A stretch of 64,000 bases of DNA from an uncultured Allomuricauda sp. (GCF_947501165.1 NZ_CANMUU010000002.1:558001-622000), one strand, 5' to 3'. Positions 1 through 10,126 are shown, counted from the stretch's first letter. Notes: a model not told the origin generated them from the letters alone. Translations and numbers: made by a program.

Positions 1-573
1 GACCATGCCAGCTAAGTCATCAATCACGCTGCCATCACCATCAGAATCCAGAAAAGATTCAATTAGAGATTGCTCCTTTTGGGTATTGCTCCCTCCCATA
101 AGTCCGCCTAAAAGACCAGTCAAGGCATCGGGACTGCTAAGGTTCTGTTGTTTAGTTTGTTTACCCAAATATCCAAGAACTATAGGTGCTGCTATTTTAA
201 GAATTTGCGAAATAGAACCCGCATCAATACCGGACTTGCTGCTCAAAGCATTTTCTACTTGTGGTTGCTTGGTTCCGAATACATGTCCCAATATACCTGC
301 TCCATCATCCATAACCCCTTGGTCAACACCACCACCGAAAAGACCTCCCAAATCATCTAAAATACTTCCATCATGCTTTGAAGATAAGGCATTCATAAGT
401 CCTTGTGCACCTCCTGGGGTTGAGGCGTTTTTTTTCATCGCTCCCATAAGCAATGGCATAGCCATGCTAAGAACATCGGCCGTTTGGTTCTCTGATTGTC
501 CTGTTTGTCCGGCAACCCCGCTTATCAATTGTTTGCCCATAGGGCTATTCAGTAAATCTAATAATCCTGACAT
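1..573 (-). CDS. DUF937 family protein, C-terminus cut by window edge
   Basis: Reading the minus strand from ATG at 573 gives 191 open codons running off the left edge, so the stop lies outside the window. The protein starts MSGLLDLLNS and is rich in Gly, Leu and Met, with repeated G-G-L-F/M-G-G segments typical of DUF937 (YidB-like) proteins, whose role is unknown. Near the visible C-terminus is the acidic loop DSDGDGSVIDDL, which resembles an EF-hand or dockerin-type calcium loop and is usual in this family. It lies 75 bases downstream of serA on the same strand. The long plus-strand reading frame opposite is its shadow. The family assignment is fairly sure; the function is not known. Confidence 0.8.
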   Translation of the reverse strand, partial: MSGLLDLLNSPMGKQLISGVAGQTGQSENQTADVLSMAMPLLMGAMKKNASTPGGAQGLMNALSSKHDGSILDDLGGLFGGGVDQGVMDDGAGILGHVFGTKQPQVENALSSKSGIDAGSISQILKIAAPIVLGYLGKQTKQQNLSSPDALTGLLGGLMGGSNTQKEQSLIESFLDSDGDGSVIDDLAGMV

Positions 574-647
574 TTTAAAAAGTGTTTAGTATGAAATGGT
601 AATGTACAAAAAAGAAGGAATACCCAAACGGATTGCTTAAAAACACT

Positions 648-1604
648 TTAATTTAAGAGTGTAATTATTTGAGTGGCCAACTCCAAACCAATTCTATCCT
701 GAGCTTCATTTGTAGAGGCACCAATATGAGGGGATAACGATATCTTGGGATGCATTAAAATCTTGATTTCCGGATTGGGTTCGGACTCAAAAACATCAAG
801 TCCTGCAAATGCCAGTTTTTCCGAATTCAAGGCTTCAACTAAAGCTACTTCATCTATAGTGCCACCTCTTGAAGCATTGACAATTCCTGCGCCTGCTTTC
901 ATCATGTCGTATTCTTTTTTGCCCAAAACATAGCCATTTTTTTGAGCAGGTACATGAATGCTAATGAAATCAGATTGTTTTAAAAGTTCTTCCAATTTGG
1001 ATGCAGCCAATTTGACGGTAACAGATTGCCCATCAAAAAAATCTAGAGTCAAATCCGCCTCTTTATGATGATGGTCGTTAAAAAGTACTTTCATCCCCAT
1101 TCCAAGACCCATTTGAGCCGTGGCTCTGCCTATTCTTCCAAAACCTATAATACCCAAGGTTTTACCTTTGAGTTCATGACCTTTTGCGTATCCCTTTTTA
1201 AGCTGTTTAAAATTACTGTCGCCCTCCAAAGGCATATCTCGATTGGCGTTATGCAAAAAGCGCACGCCATTAAGCAAATGTCCAAAAACCAACTCTGCTA
1301 CGGATTGCGATGAAGATGCTGGTGTGTTGATCACATGGATTCCTTTGGATTTGGCATAGTCCACATCAATATTATCCATACCAACACCACCACGTCCAAT
1401 TAACTTTAGTCCAGGACATGCATCTATCAATGATTTTGTCACTTTGGTTGCGCTTCTGACCAAAAGAACACTAATTTCATTTTGGTTGATGTAATTTTCA
1501 AGTTGCTCCTGAGCAACTTTGGTAGTATTTACTTCAAACCCTTTTTTTTCCAATGCATCAATCCCAGATTGGGAGATACCATCATTGGCCAAAACTTTAT
1601 GCAT
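648..1604 (-). CDS. serA: D-3-phosphoglycerate dehydrogenase
   Basis: First step of serine synthesis, oxidising 3-phosphoglycerate with NAD in the cytoplasm. The 318-residue protein has the 2-hydroxyacid dehydrogenase layout: the Rossmann motif GFGRIGRA near residue 155, the ASRGGTIDE segment carrying the family arginine, and the SPHIGAS segment with the catalytic histidine near the C-terminus. It is the short form without an ACT domain. I chose ATG 1604 (MHKVLAND) over an upstream in-frame ATG at 1628 because it begins one base after the serC stop and has a purine-rich AAAAAAGGA upstream, which argues for translational coupling. It forms an operon with serC. Confidence 0.92.
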   Translation of the reverse strand: MHKVLANDGISQSGIDALEKKGFEVNTTKVAQEQLENYINQNEISVLLVRSATKVTKSLIDACPGLKLIGRGGVGMDNIDVDYAKSKGIHVINTPASSSQSVAELVFGHLLNGVRFLHNANRDMPLEGDSNFKQLKKGYAKGHELKGKTLGIIGFGRIGRATAQMGLGMGMKVLFNDHHHKEADLTLDFFDGQSVTVKLAASKLEELLKQSDFISIHVPAQKNGYVLGKKEYDMMKAGAGIVNASRGGTIDEVALVEALNSEKLAFAGLDVFESEPNPEIKILMHPKISLSPHIGASTNEAQDRIGLELATQIITLLN

Positions 1605-1605
1605 A

Positions 1606-2670
1606 TTATCCTTTTTTCTCCAATTCACTCATAATGTCAACAAGCACACCGACACTTTCCAAAGACATGGCATTATACATAGATGCACGATAGCCACCAA
1701 CGGAACGGTGCCCATTGATGCCATTAATTCCGGCTTCCTTACACTTTTCATCGAAAAGCTCCTTTAAGGTATCATCTGTGATGTTGAATGTAGCGTTCAT
1801 TGTTGAGCGATCTTCTTTGGCCGCGAATCCTGAAAAAACGGGATTTAATTCAATTTCAGAATAAATGAGATTGGCTTTCTTCTCATTAATCTCTTCAATG
1901 GCGGCAATGCCTCCCAAGTCTTTCAACCACTGTAAAGTGAGCATGGAAACATAAACTGCAAATACCGGTGGAGTATTGAACATACTATCTTTTTCTGCAT
2001 GAACCTTATAGCTAAGCATGGAAGGAATTTTTCGAGAGACTCTGTCCAGAATCTCATCTTTTACAACCACTAAGGTTGTTCCTGCGGGGCCCATATTCTT
2101 TTGTGCTCCTGCATAGATAAGGTCGAATTTTGAAAAGTCGAGCTGTCTTGAAAAAATATCGGAGCTCATATCGCATACTAACGGAACATCGGTAATTGGA
2201 AAATCCTTTATTTGAGTTCCAAAAATGGTGTTGTTTGAAGTTAGGTGTAAATAATCCAAATCATTGGGAACTTGATATCCCTTAGGGATATAATTGAAGT
2301 TTTGTTCTTGTGACGAAGCTACTTCAACAATTTCACCAAGAATTCTTGCTTCTTTGATGGCTTTAAGGCTCCATGTACCTGTATTGATATATCCAGCTTT
2401 GTTTTCCAAAAGGTTATACGCTGCCATCAAAAATTGTGTGCTGGCCCCTCCTTGTAAAAAAAGGGCATGATAACCCTGGTTTTCCAAACCTAATAATTCC
2501 AAAGCCAAGGAGCGTGCATTTTCCATAATGGCCACGAACTCTTTACTACGATGGGAAATTTCTATTAACGAAAGACCAATGCCGTCAAGTTCTACTACAG
2601 CCTCAGAAGCTTTTTTCATTACCTCTTGCGGTAGAATACAAGGTCCAGCACTAAAATTGTGTTTTTTCAT
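1606..2670 (-). CDS. serC: Phosphoserine aminotransferase
   Basis: Class V PLP aminotransferase converting 3-phosphohydroxypyruvate and glutamate to phosphoserine and 2-oxoglutarate. The 354-residue protein is of normal length. The N-terminus HNFSAGPCILP and the PLP-lysine context YAGAQKNMGPAG (Lys191) are diagnostic, as is the late HRSVGGYRASMYNA segment. It is followed directly by serA, so two of the three serine-pathway steps are co-transcribed. The acyl-CoA reductase gene lies 94 bases upstream on the same strand. Confidence 0.95.
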   Translation of the reverse strand: MKKHNFSAGPCILPQEVMKKASEAVVELDGIGLSLIEISHRSKEFVAIMENARSLALELLGLENQGYHALFLQGGASTQFLMAAYNLLENKAGYINTGTWSLKAIKEARILGEIVEVASSQEQNFNYIPKGYQVPNDLDYLHLTSNNTIFGTQIKDFPITDVPLVCDMSSDIFSRQLDFSKFDLIYAGAQKNMGPAGTTLVVVKDEILDRVSRKIPSMLSYKVHAEKDSMFNTPPVFAVYVSMLTLQWLKDLGGIAAIEEINEKKANLIYSEIELNPVFSGFAAKEDRSTMNATFNITDDTLKELFDEKCKEAGINGINGHRSVGGYRASMYNAMSLESVGVLVDIMSELEKKG

Positions 2671-2764
2671 TTTCTTGGAAAAAATTTGGTGTTCATTTAA
2701 ACGAAGGCTAAAGGTCTTAAAAAAACTTGGAAGGCAAAACTTGAATTCGAAAGACTTAAAATTA

Positions 2765-3808
2765 TCACAGATTCAACAAGAAATCCATAGTATCTACTCC
2801 ATCTGCATAGTCATTTAAGCGTGGATCCTGCGTCTGTCCAAAAGGAATTTCATCATCGAACCATCCCTTTGAAACTACACATTGAATCTTTTCCTTTTCG
2901 CTAATGAGTTTTTTTCTCAATACCGATTTTTCTTCATAAAACTCATAAAACAGACAAGCTATTGGCGAGGCGAACCCTCTATCCTCCTTTAATATTAGAA
3001 AACCATTATCCAATATTTTGACATTACTCATCAAATAAACAGCCTTGTTATAATCATAGTTGTTGGCATATTTATTTTGATGAATGACTTCCTGAAAGTC
3101 AAAAATAGCGGTATAGAACTTGTCAAAATCATATCCGTTTGGAACATAAAGTTTAGATACGTTGCGGCATCCCAAGCCAAAGTAGCGAAACACATCTTCA
3201 CCCAACGCTTTCAGTTCGTCTTCGGTTTCATTTCCCGACAGTACAGTAACTGAATTTCTGTTCTTTCGAATAATATTGGGGTATTTGCCAAAATAATATT
3301 CAAAATATCGGCTAGTATTGTTACTTCCAGTGGCAATCACAGCATCAAAATCTTCCAGTTTTTCTTCTGTAAACCTTATGTACTCTTTAAGCTCAGGAAC
3401 ATCTTCAATCAATTTTTCAGTTAAAAATGGGAGCAAAAGTCTATCGTTAGATGAAAGTTTGGCCAAAACCCGATTTCCAGAGAGCAAAACACATAAAAAG
3501 TCATGAAAACCCACTAAAGGGATATTGCCGGCCATTATTATGGCCACTGTTTTCGGTTTTTTCTTGCTGGTACTATCGTATACTTCTAGCCATTTGTTTA
3601 AGTTATTTTCTGTTAGCATGTTGGCCCATTGTCGTATTGAAAATTTTAAATTTTTTGGAGTAAACCAGCTATTTTGAGCCTTTGCTCTCAAAAGCACTTC
3701 TTTAAAATCTTGAAATGTGCCTGTATCCGGATTGTTTTTTTCTGCTAGGTAATTAAACAAAAAGCTTCCAAGTTTAACAAAAGCTTGCAAAGTGGACGAT
3801 TGTTCCAT
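2765..3808 (-). CDS. LuxC-like acyl-CoA reductase
   Basis: The 347-residue protein looks like an acyl-CoA reductase of the LuxC family, which reduces activated fatty acyl groups to aldehydes with NADPH. Supporting segments are an AGNIPLVGFHDF stretch near residue 93, an NDRLLLPFL segment, and GLGCRNVSKLYVP, whose Cys214 fits the acyl-accepting cysteine. No luxAB, luxD or luxE neighbours are present, so the role is not bioluminescence. It lies between serCA on the same strand and a divergent dicluster ferredoxin. The physiological substrate cannot be read from the sequence. Confidence 0.8.
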   Translation of the reverse strand: MEQSSTLQAFVKLGSFLFNYLAEKNNPDTGTFQDFKEVLLRAKAQNSWFTPKNLKFSIRQWANMLTENNLNKWLEVYDSTSKKKPKTVAIIMAGNIPLVGFHDFLCVLLSGNRVLAKLSSNDRLLLPFLTEKLIEDVPELKEYIRFTEEKLEDFDAVIATGSNNTSRYFEYYFGKYPNIIRKNRNSVTVLSGNETEDELKALGEDVFRYFGLGCRNVSKLYVPNGYDFDKFYTAIFDFQEVIHQNKYANNYDYNKAVYLMSNVKILDNGFLILKEDRGFASPIACLFYEFYEEKSVLRKKLISEKEKIQCVVSKGWFDDEIPFGQTQDPRLNDYADGVDTMDFLLNL

Positions 3809-3815
3809 TATTATA

Positions 3816-3847
3816 TTTGTATACTAGTTTACTAGGATTTATTTTTG
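3816..3847 (+). promoter_or_regulatory. Bacteroidota-type promoter for the ferredoxin gene
   Basis: TTTG at 3816-3819 is followed after 20 bases by TATTTTTG at 3840-3847, a full match to the Bacteroidota -33/-7 pattern (TTG, spacer of 17-23, TAnnTTTG). The ferredoxin start codon lies about 50 bases downstream. A second TATATTTG at 3812-3819 overlaps the -33 element. Confidence 0.65.
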
Positions 3848-3896
3848 TTCAAAAATACGTAGCCTTAGAAGATTCAGCTAAAAGAAGAAGGAAATT

Positions 3897-4247
3897 ATGG
3901 CAATTATAATAACAGACGAGTGTATTAATTGTGGTGCCTGTGAGCCAGAGTGCCCGAATACTGCTATATACGAAGGTGCTCAGGAGTGGAGGTACAGTGA
4001 TGGAACTTCATTGGCTGGAGATGTTGTTCTACCTGATGGCAAGGCAGTGAACGCTGATGAAGTACAGGAACCCATAAGTGATGAGATATATTACATTTCC
4101 CCAGATAAATGTACGGAGTGTATGGGCTTTCATGAAGAGCCTCAATGTGCTGCCGTATGTCCTGTGGATTGTTGCGTGCCAGACGAAGATATTGTGGAGA
4201 CCGAGGAAGAACTCTTAGGAAAACAACGGTTTATGCATCCAGAATAA
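3897..4247 (+). CDS. Dicluster 4Fe-4S ferredoxin
   Basis: Small electron carrier of 116 residues with two cysteine clusters. The first is [11 protein letters not shown] (Cys9, 12, 15, 19, then Pro). The second is Cys72, Cys75, Cys84 and Cys88 then Pro, with eight residues between the second and third cysteines, the spacing of the Alvin-type (Allochromatium) ferredoxin class. About 50 acidic residues separate the clusters, where short ferredoxins have about 20. It has its own promoter and terminator and lies divergent to the acyl-CoA reductase, a pairing that suggests but does not prove a redox link. Confidence 0.92.
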   Translation: MAIIITDECINCGACEPECPNTAIYEGAQEWRYSDGTSLAGDVVLPDGKAVNADEVQEPISDEIYYISPDKCTECMGFHEEPQCAAVCPVDCCVPDEDIVETEEELLGKQRFMHPE

Positions 4248-4270
4248 ACAATAGCGCCTTTAGCATATAA

Positions 4271-4300
4271 AGCCCGAACTAATGTTCGGGCTTTCTTTTT
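4271..4300 (+). terminator. Rho-independent terminator of the ferredoxin gene
   Basis: AGCCCGAAC and GTTCGGGCT form a 9-bp GC-rich stem around a four-base loop, followed by TTCTTTTTT. It lies 24 bases after the ferredoxin stop codon. Confidence 0.9.
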
Positions 4301-4332
4301 TGAGACTATCTGAATCCTAAATTCTATATTTG
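4300..4332 (+). promoter_or_regulatory. Promoter of ychF
   Basis: TTG at 4300-4302, at the tail of the preceding terminator, then 22 bases, then TATATTTG at 4325-4332. Both elements match the Bacteroidota consensus. The ychF start codon is 24 bases further on, so the leader would be short. Confidence 0.65.
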
Positions 4333-4355
4333 CACCCCTTAAACCAAATAATTTC

Positions 4356-5450
4356 ATGAAAGCAGGTATTGTAGGACTACCAAACGTTGGAAAATCCACT
4401 TTGTTCAATTGCTTGTCAAATGCAAAAGCTCAAAGTGCCAACTTTCCCTTTTGTACCATTGAACCCAATATTGGTGTAGTGAATGTACCAGATACCCGTT
4501 TGGAAAAACTGGAATCTTTGGTAGAGCCAGAAAAGGTGATTCCTGCTACTGTTGAAATCGTTGATATTGCAGGACTGGTCAAAGGAGCCAGTAAAGGTGA
4601 AGGGTTGGGCAATCAATTTTTGGGAAATATTAGAGAAACAGATGCCATTCTTCATGTATTGCGCTGTTTTGACAATGACAACATTGTTCACGTGGATGGT
4701 TCCGTAAATCCCATTCGAGATAAGGAAACCATTGATATGGAACTCCAGCTAAAGGATTTGGAGAGTGTTGAAAAGAAATTGGATAAGGTAAAACGTGCCG
4801 CAAAAACAGGGAATAAAGATGCCCAGAAAGAAGCATCAGTGCTTACGTCCTTAAAAGAGGGACTGGAAGCTGGTAATTCCGTTCGCGCTATCTCTATCTC
4901 TGAGGAGGATAGGACGGAGTTTGTTAAGCCTTTACAGTTAATCACAGACAAACCTGTTATGTACGTCTGCAACGTAGATGAAGAAGCGGCTGCAACCGGT
5001 AATGCTTATGTAGAAAAAGTAAAAGCTGCTGTTGCGAATGAAAATGCCGAGGTCATTTTTCTAGCGGTAGGTACAGAAGCAGATATCACCGAACTGGAAA
5101 CGTATGAAGAACGTCAACTATTTTTGGAAGATTTGGGATTGAGTGAGCCGGGTTCGGCCAAATTGATTCGGGGCGCATACCGACTTCTGGATTTGGAAAC
5201 ATACTTTACGGCTGGACCCAAAGAGGTCAGAGCATGGACCATTCCTGTTGGTGCAACAGCTCCGCAAGCTGCTGGTGTAATCCATACGGATTTTGAAAAA
5301 GGCTTTATTCGTGCTGAGGTAATCTCTTTTGAGGATTACTTGAAGTTTGAAAGCGAAACCAAAGTAAAAGAAGCGGGCAAAATGCGCATAGAAGGGAAGG
5401 AATACATTGTCAAGGATGGCGATGTTATGCATTTCCGATTCAATGTATAA
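4356..5450 (+). CDS. ychF: Ribosome-binding Obg-family ATPase YchF
   Basis: Universally conserved P-loop protein of 364 residues that binds ribosomes and prefers ATP over GTP. Visible motifs are the Walker A GLPNVGKST at residues 7-15, DIAGLVKGASKGEGLGNQFL (switch II region), and CNVDEE in the position where GTPases carry NKxD, which explains the ATP preference. A coiled helical domain with many Lys and Glu follows, and a C-terminal TGS-type domain (DVMHFRFNV) ends the protein. Length is as expected for the family. It stands as a single gene. Confidence 0.96.
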   Translation: MKAGIVGLPNVGKSTLFNCLSNAKAQSANFPFCTIEPNIGVVNVPDTRLEKLESLVEPEKVIPATVEIVDIAGLVKGASKGEGLGNQFLGNIRETDAILHVLRCFDNDNIVHVDGSVNPIRDKETIDMELQLKDLESVEKKLDKVKRAAKTGNKDAQKEASVLTSLKEGLEAGNSVRAISISEEDRTEFVKPLQLITDKPVMYVCNVDEEAAATGNAYVEKVKAAVANENAEVIFLAVGTEADITELETYEERQLFLEDLGLSEPGSAKLIRGAYRLLDLETYFTAGPKEVRAWTIPVGATAPQAAGVIHTDFEKGFIRAEVISFEDYLKFESETKVKEAGKMRIEGKEYIVKDGDVMHFRFNV

Positions 5451-5469
5451 GCCCTAGTTTACTGGCTCT

Positions 5470-5488
5470 ATCAACAAAGCTTGTTGAT
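5470..5488. repeat. Perfect inverted repeat between ychF and parE
   Basis: ATCAACAA, AGC, TTGTTGAT: an 8-bp perfect stem with a three-base loop, 20 bases after the ychF stop. The downstream ATTACTTTCTTC is only moderately T-rich, so it could be a weak terminator for ychF or a protein-binding palindrome. Confidence 0.45.
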
Positions 5489-5555
5489 TACTTTCTTCAT
5501 GTCATCCTTTGATTTTTGCGGCTAAATTTTAAATTAGCTAGGATTAATCCTATTC

Positions 5556-7409
5556 ATGGCAGAAACTCAATATACAGAGGATAATATTCGTTCACTGGAT
5601 TGGAAGGAGCATATTCGTATGCGTCCAGGAATGTACATTGGTAAGTTGGGCGATGGCTCTTCTGCCGATGACGGAATCTATATCCTATTAAAAGAGGTCA
5701 TCGACAACTGTATAGATGAGTTCGTTATGGGAGCGGGAAAAACCATTGAAATCAACATTAAGGAGAGTACGGTTCATGTTCGGGATTACGGTAGAGGCAT
5801 TCCTTTAGGAAAAGTTGTGGATGTAGTATCCAAGATGAATACGGGAGGAAAGTATGATACCCGTGCCTTTAAAAAGTCCGTTGGACTCAATGGAGTAGGA
5901 ACCAAGGCCGTAAATGCTTTGTCCGCATATTTTAAGGTGGAATCCAACAGGGATGGTAAATCTAAATCCGCTGAATTTGAAACGGGTAACCTGGTCAACG
6001 AAGAGCTTCTGGAAGAAACCTCAAGACGGAGGGGTACCAAGGTAAGTTTCATTCCTGATGAAACCATTTTTAAAAAGTACAAGTACAGAAATGAGTATGT
6101 AGAACGCATGCTCAAAAACTATGTGTATCTCAACCCGGGGCTTACCATTGTTTTTAATGGTGAGAAGTTCCATTCAGAAAATGGTCTTAAAGACCTTTTG
6201 GAGGACACCAACAACATAGAAGATATGTTGTATCCCATCATCCACTTGAAGGGAAATGACATTGAGGTAGCCATGACGCATAGTAAAACCCAATACAGTG
6301 AAGAATATCATTCCTTTGTGAATGGGCAGCACACTACTCAAGGAGGGACACATCAAGCGGCGTTTAGAGAGGCGGTTGTGAAAACCATTCGGGAGCACTA
6401 CGGGAAAAATTACGAAGCTTCAGATATCAGAAAATCAATTATTTCGGCAATTTCCATAAAAGTAATGGAACCGGTTTTTGAGAGTCAGACTAAAACGAAG
6501 TTAGGTTCTACGGACATGGGAGGGGATCTTCCCACGGTTAGGACGTACATCAATGACTTTGTAGGAAAATATCTGGATAATTACCTTCATAAAAATGCGA
6601 ATACCCGTGATGCCATACAACGTAAAATAATTCAGGCTGAAAAAGAGCGTAAGGAATTATCCGGGATACGAAAACTGGCAAGGGAGCGTGCAAAGAAGGC
6701 TAATCTTCACAATAAGAAATTGAGGGATTGTCGTATCCATCTTCAGGATATGAAAAAGGACCGAAGATTGGAAACAACACTCTTCATAACCGAAGGAGAC
6801 TCTGCATCAGGGTCAATTACCAAATCCAGAGATGTCAATACACAAGCGGTATTCAGCCTTAGAGGTAAACCACTGAACTCCTATGGGATGTCCAAAAAGA
6901 TAGTGTATGAGAATGAGGAGTTCAATTTGTTGCAAGCTGCGCTTAATATTGAGGAATCTCTAGAAGATTTGCGTTACAACAATATTGTAATTGCTACGGA
7001 TGCCGATGTGGATGGAATGCACATTCGCTTACTTCTTATTACTTTTTTCCTTCAGTTTTTTCCAGAGTTGATAAAGGAAAATCACTTGTATATTCTTCAA
7101 ACACCCCTTTTCCGTGTGCGGAACAAGAAAGAAACCATTTATTGCTACAGTGAAGAGGAAAAACGAAATGCTATTGAAAAGCTATCGGGAAAACCCGAAA
7201 TCACAAGATTTAAAGGGTTGGGAGAGATTTCACCTGATGAGTTCCAACATTTTATTGGCGATGATATTCGATTAGAGCCCGTTATGCTGGACAAGGCTTT
7301 GAGCATAGACACACTTTTAAAATTCTATATGGGGAAGAACACCCCAGACCGACAGGATTTCATTATAAATAACCTTAAAGTTGAACTTGATTTAATAGAG
7401 GAAAACTAA
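5556..7409 (+). CDS. parE: DNA topoisomerase IV subunit B
   Basis: ATPase subunit of topoisomerase IV, which decatenates daughter chromosomes. The 617-residue protein starts with the GHKL ATPase domain (MRPGMYIG, then [11 protein letters not shown] and [13 protein letters not shown]) and continues with the transducer. The Toprim domain shows TEGDSASGS near residue 413 and the metal-binding [10 protein letters not shown]. The C-terminal FKGLGE motif is present. The parC gene follows after 29 bases, giving a parE-parC operon as is usual in Bacteroidota. It is ParE and not GyrB because of this pairing and the sequence around [16 protein letters not shown]. Confidence 0.93.
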   Translation: MAETQYTEDNIRSLDWKEHIRMRPGMYIGKLGDGSSADDGIYILLKEVIDNCIDEFVMGAGKTIEINIKESTVHVRDYGRGIPLGKVVDVVSKMNTGGKYDTRAFKKSVGLNGVGTKAVNALSAYFKVESNRDGKSKSAEFETGNLVNEELLEETSRRRGTKVSFIPDETIFKKYKYRNEYVERMLKNYVYLNPGLTIVFNGEKFHSENGLKDLLEDTNNIEDMLYPIIHLKGNDIEVAMTHSKTQYSEEYHSFVNGQHTTQGGTHQAAFREAVVKTIREHYGKNYEASDIRKSIISAISIKVMEPVFESQTKTKLGSTDMGGDLPTVRTYINDFVGKYLDNYLHKNANTRDAIQRKIIQAEKERKELSGIRKLARERAKKANLHNKKLRDCRIHLQDMKKDRRLETTLFITEGDSASGSITKSRDVNTQAVFSLRGKPLNSYGMSKKIVYENEEFNLLQAALNIEESLEDLRYNNIVIATDADVDGMHIRLLLITFFLQFFPELIKENHLYILQTPLFRVRNKKETIYCYSEEEKRNAIEKLSGKPEITRFKGLGEISPDEFQHFIGDDIRLEPVMLDKALSIDTLLKFYMGKNTPDRQDFIINNLKVELDLIEEN

Positions 7410-7438
7410 CTCTAAACCAGACAAATTAATCCTTCTTA

Positions 7439-10066
7439 ATGGAAGAGAACGACGCATTGAGCGAAGAAGGTTTTGAAAACCAAGAGACCCCCCAGGACAC
7501 ATTGACCAAAGTCACGGGTATGTACAAGGATTGGTTCCTTGATTATGCATCCTATGTGATTTTAGAAAGGGCAGTTCCTGCTATCGAAGACGGGTTTAAG
7601 CCCGTGCAAAGAAGAATAATGCACGCCCTAAAGGAGTTGGATGATGGCCGGTATAATAAAGTGGCCAATGTTGTAGGGCACACCATGCAGTATCACCCTC
7701 ATGGCGATGCCAGTATTGCAGATGCTATGGTGCAGATTGGGCAAAAAGACTTGCTCATAGATACTCAGGGAAACTGGGGCAATATTCTCACAGGGGACAG
7801 TGCGGCAGCTTCACGTTATATAGAAGCACGGTTATCAAAATTTGCTCTGGATGTGGTTTACAGCCCAAAAATCACGGAATGGCAACTATCGTATGATGGC
7901 CGCAAGAAAGAGCCGGTAAACCTTCCTGTTAAATTTCCGTTGTTACTGGCCCAAGGTGCAGAAGGTATTGCCGTTGGTTTGTCTACGAAGGTATTGCCTC
8001 ACAACTTTAATGAATTGATTGATGCTTCCATTAAGCATCTGAAAGGGCAGCGGTTCAAATTATTCCCCGACTTTCCCACTTCTGGGATTATAGATGTTAC
8101 CAACTATAATGATGGGGTAAGAGGTGGTAAAATCCGTGTAAGGGCCAAAATATCAACCTTGGATAAGAATACCTTGGTCATTAAAGAAATCCCTTATGGT
8201 ACTAATACTTCTTCATTAATTGATTCTATTCTCAAAGCGAATGATAAGGGAAAAATAAAGATTAAGAAGATTGAGGACAATACAGCTGCCGAAGTTGAAA
8301 TATTGATTCACCTTCCTAATGGCATCTCTCCCGATAAAACCATAGATGCACTTTACGCATTTACTTCTTGTGAATCTTCTATTTCTCCATTGGGATGTAT
8401 CATTGAAGACAACAAACCTTTGTTTATTGGGGTGAAGGAAATGTTGGAACGTTCCACGGACTATACAGTGGAATTGCTTAAAGCAGAGCTTGAAATACAG
8501 TTGAATGAGCTTGAGGAACAGTGGCATTTCGCTTCTTTGGAACGCATTTTTATAGAAAACAGGATTTATCGAGATATTGAAGAAGAAGAGACTTGGGAAG
8601 GTGTAATTGCCGCTATTGATAAGGGATTAAAACCACATACCAAACATTTAAAACGGGAAGTAACTGAAGCTGATATTGTTCGCCTGACCGAAATTCGAAT
8701 TAAGCGTATATCAAAATTTGATTTAGAAAAGGCGGAGCAATTCATTGAAGGACTGGAAGATAAAATTGCGGAAACCAAGCATCACTTGGAGCATTTGGTG
8801 GAATATGCCATCGATTATTTCAAAGACTTAAAGAAAAAGTACGGAAAGGGTAAGGAGCGTAAATCCGAGATTAAGATATTTGATGATATCGAAGCAACCA
8901 AGGTTGTTATCCGGAACACCAAACTTTATGTAAATCGAGAAGAAGGGTTTATTGGAACCTCCTTGCGGAAAGACGAATATGTAACCGATTGCAGCGACAT
9001 AGATGACATTATTGTCTTTACCAAAAAAGGAGAGATGATGGTTACCAAAGTGGATGCCAAAACCTTTGTGGGGAAGAACATTATTCATGTGGGCGTGTTC
9101 AAAAAGAAAGATAGCCGGACTACCTATAATATGATTTATAAAGAAGGCAAGGGAGGCTCAAGCTATATTAAAAGATTCAATGTTACGGGAGTTACACGAG
9201 ATAAAATATATCAATTGGCGGGCAGCAAAGCTAGTGCGGATGTCCTTTATTTCACGGCAAATCTAAATGGAGAGGCTGAGATTGTTACTGTAATGTTACG
9301 CCAATCTGGAAGTATTAAAAAGCTTAAATGGGACTTGGACTTTGCGGATGTCCTTATAAAGGGAAGAGCTTCCAAAGGAAATTTAGTGACTAAGTATCCA
9401 GTAAAGCGCATAGAACTTAAAGAAAAGGGTGTTTCTACCTTAAAACCACGAAAAATCTGGTTTGATGATGTAGTGAACCGTTTGAATGTTGACGGAAGGG
9501 GAGAGCTTCTCGGGGAATTCAGAGGTGAAGATTTGTTGTTGGTGGTGGATCAAAGGGGAAGGGTGAAAACCATAGCCCCAGACCTTTTGACCCGTTTTGA
9601 CGATACTATGATTGTTCTTGAGAAGTGGAAACCGAACAAGCCCTTATCAGTTGTCCATTATGAAGGAGAAAAGGAAAAATATTACGTAAAACGTTTCGTG
9701 ATTGAAAATCCAAATAAGGAAGAGTTGGTAATCTCGGAACATCCAAAATCTTTTATGGAATTGGTTTCCACGGATTGGCTACCAGTAATCGAAATTGAAT
9801 TTGTAAAACCTCGCGGAAAGGATGCGAAACCAAATCAAAAAGTAAATTTGGAAGATTTTATAGCCATCAAAGGTATTAAGGCTATAGGCAATCAATTAAC
9901 CTCGGATAAAGTGAAGAACATAAACGCACTTGAGCCATTACCTTTTGAAGAGCCTGAAGAAGTTAGCGCTCAAGAAATTGAGGTGGTGGACGAGGAGTCA
10001 ATAGAAATCACTGATACCGATGTAAAAACAAATGATGATGATTCGGACCAACCAACTTTGTTTTAG
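7439..10066 (+). CDS. parC: DNA topoisomerase IV subunit A
   Basis: DNA-cleaving subunit of topoisomerase IV, 875 residues. The winged-helix breakage domain shows PVQRRIMHAL, the quinolone-region segment HPHGDASIAD (residues 86-95) and the catalytic Tyr127 in SRYIEARL. A long coiled-coil tower and a C-terminal region of beta-pinwheel repeats follow. The last 60 residues are strongly acidic, dominated by Glu and Asp. The gene is 29 bases behind parE. No truncation or frameshift is visible. Confidence 0.94.
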   Translation: MEENDALSEEGFENQETPQDTLTKVTGMYKDWFLDYASYVILERAVPAIEDGFKPVQRRIMHALKELDDGRYNKVANVVGHTMQYHPHGDASIADAMVQIGQKDLLIDTQGNWGNILTGDSAAASRYIEARLSKFALDVVYSPKITEWQLSYDGRKKEPVNLPVKFPLLLAQGAEGIAVGLSTKVLPHNFNELIDASIKHLKGQRFKLFPDFPTSGIIDVTNYNDGVRGGKIRVRAKISTLDKNTLVIKEIPYGTNTSSLIDSILKANDKGKIKIKKIEDNTAAEVEILIHLPNGISPDKTIDALYAFTSCESSISPLGCIIEDNKPLFIGVKEMLERSTDYTVELLKAELEIQLNELEEQWHFASLERIFIENRIYRDIEEEETWEGVIAAIDKGLKPHTKHLKREVTEADIVRLTEIRIKRISKFDLEKAEQFIEGLEDKIAETKHHLEHLVEYAIDYFKDLKKKYGKGKERKSEIKIFDDIEATKVVIRNTKLYVNREEGFIGTSLRKDEYVTDCSDIDDIIVFTKKGEMMVTKVDAKTFVGKNIIHVGVFKKKDSRTTYNMIYKEGKGGSSYIKRFNVTGVTRDKIYQLAGSKASADVLYFTANLNGEAEIVTVMLRQSGSIKKLKWDLDFADVLIKGRASKGNLVTKYPVKRIELKEKGVSTLKPRKIWFDDVVNRLNVDGRGELLGEFRGEDLLLVVDQRGRVKTIAPDLLTRFDDTMIVLEKWKPNKPLSVVHYEGEKEKYYVKRFVIENPNKEELVISEHPKSFMELVSTDWLPVIEIEFVKPRGKDAKPNQKVNLEDFIAIKGIKAIGNQLTSDKVKNINALEPLPFEEPEEVSAQEIEVVDEESIEITDTDVKTNDDDSDQPTLF

Positions 10067-10126
10067 TCACATATTCTACCTACTTTAGTCACCGACACAC
10101 CAAACCATTAGCTGAATTATTTTTAT

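Noticed and set aside
5..589. Long plus-strand reading frame at the left edge
   Set aside because: It is rich in Pro, Ser and Cys and has no family features. The minus-strand frame opposite is a clear DUF937 protein.
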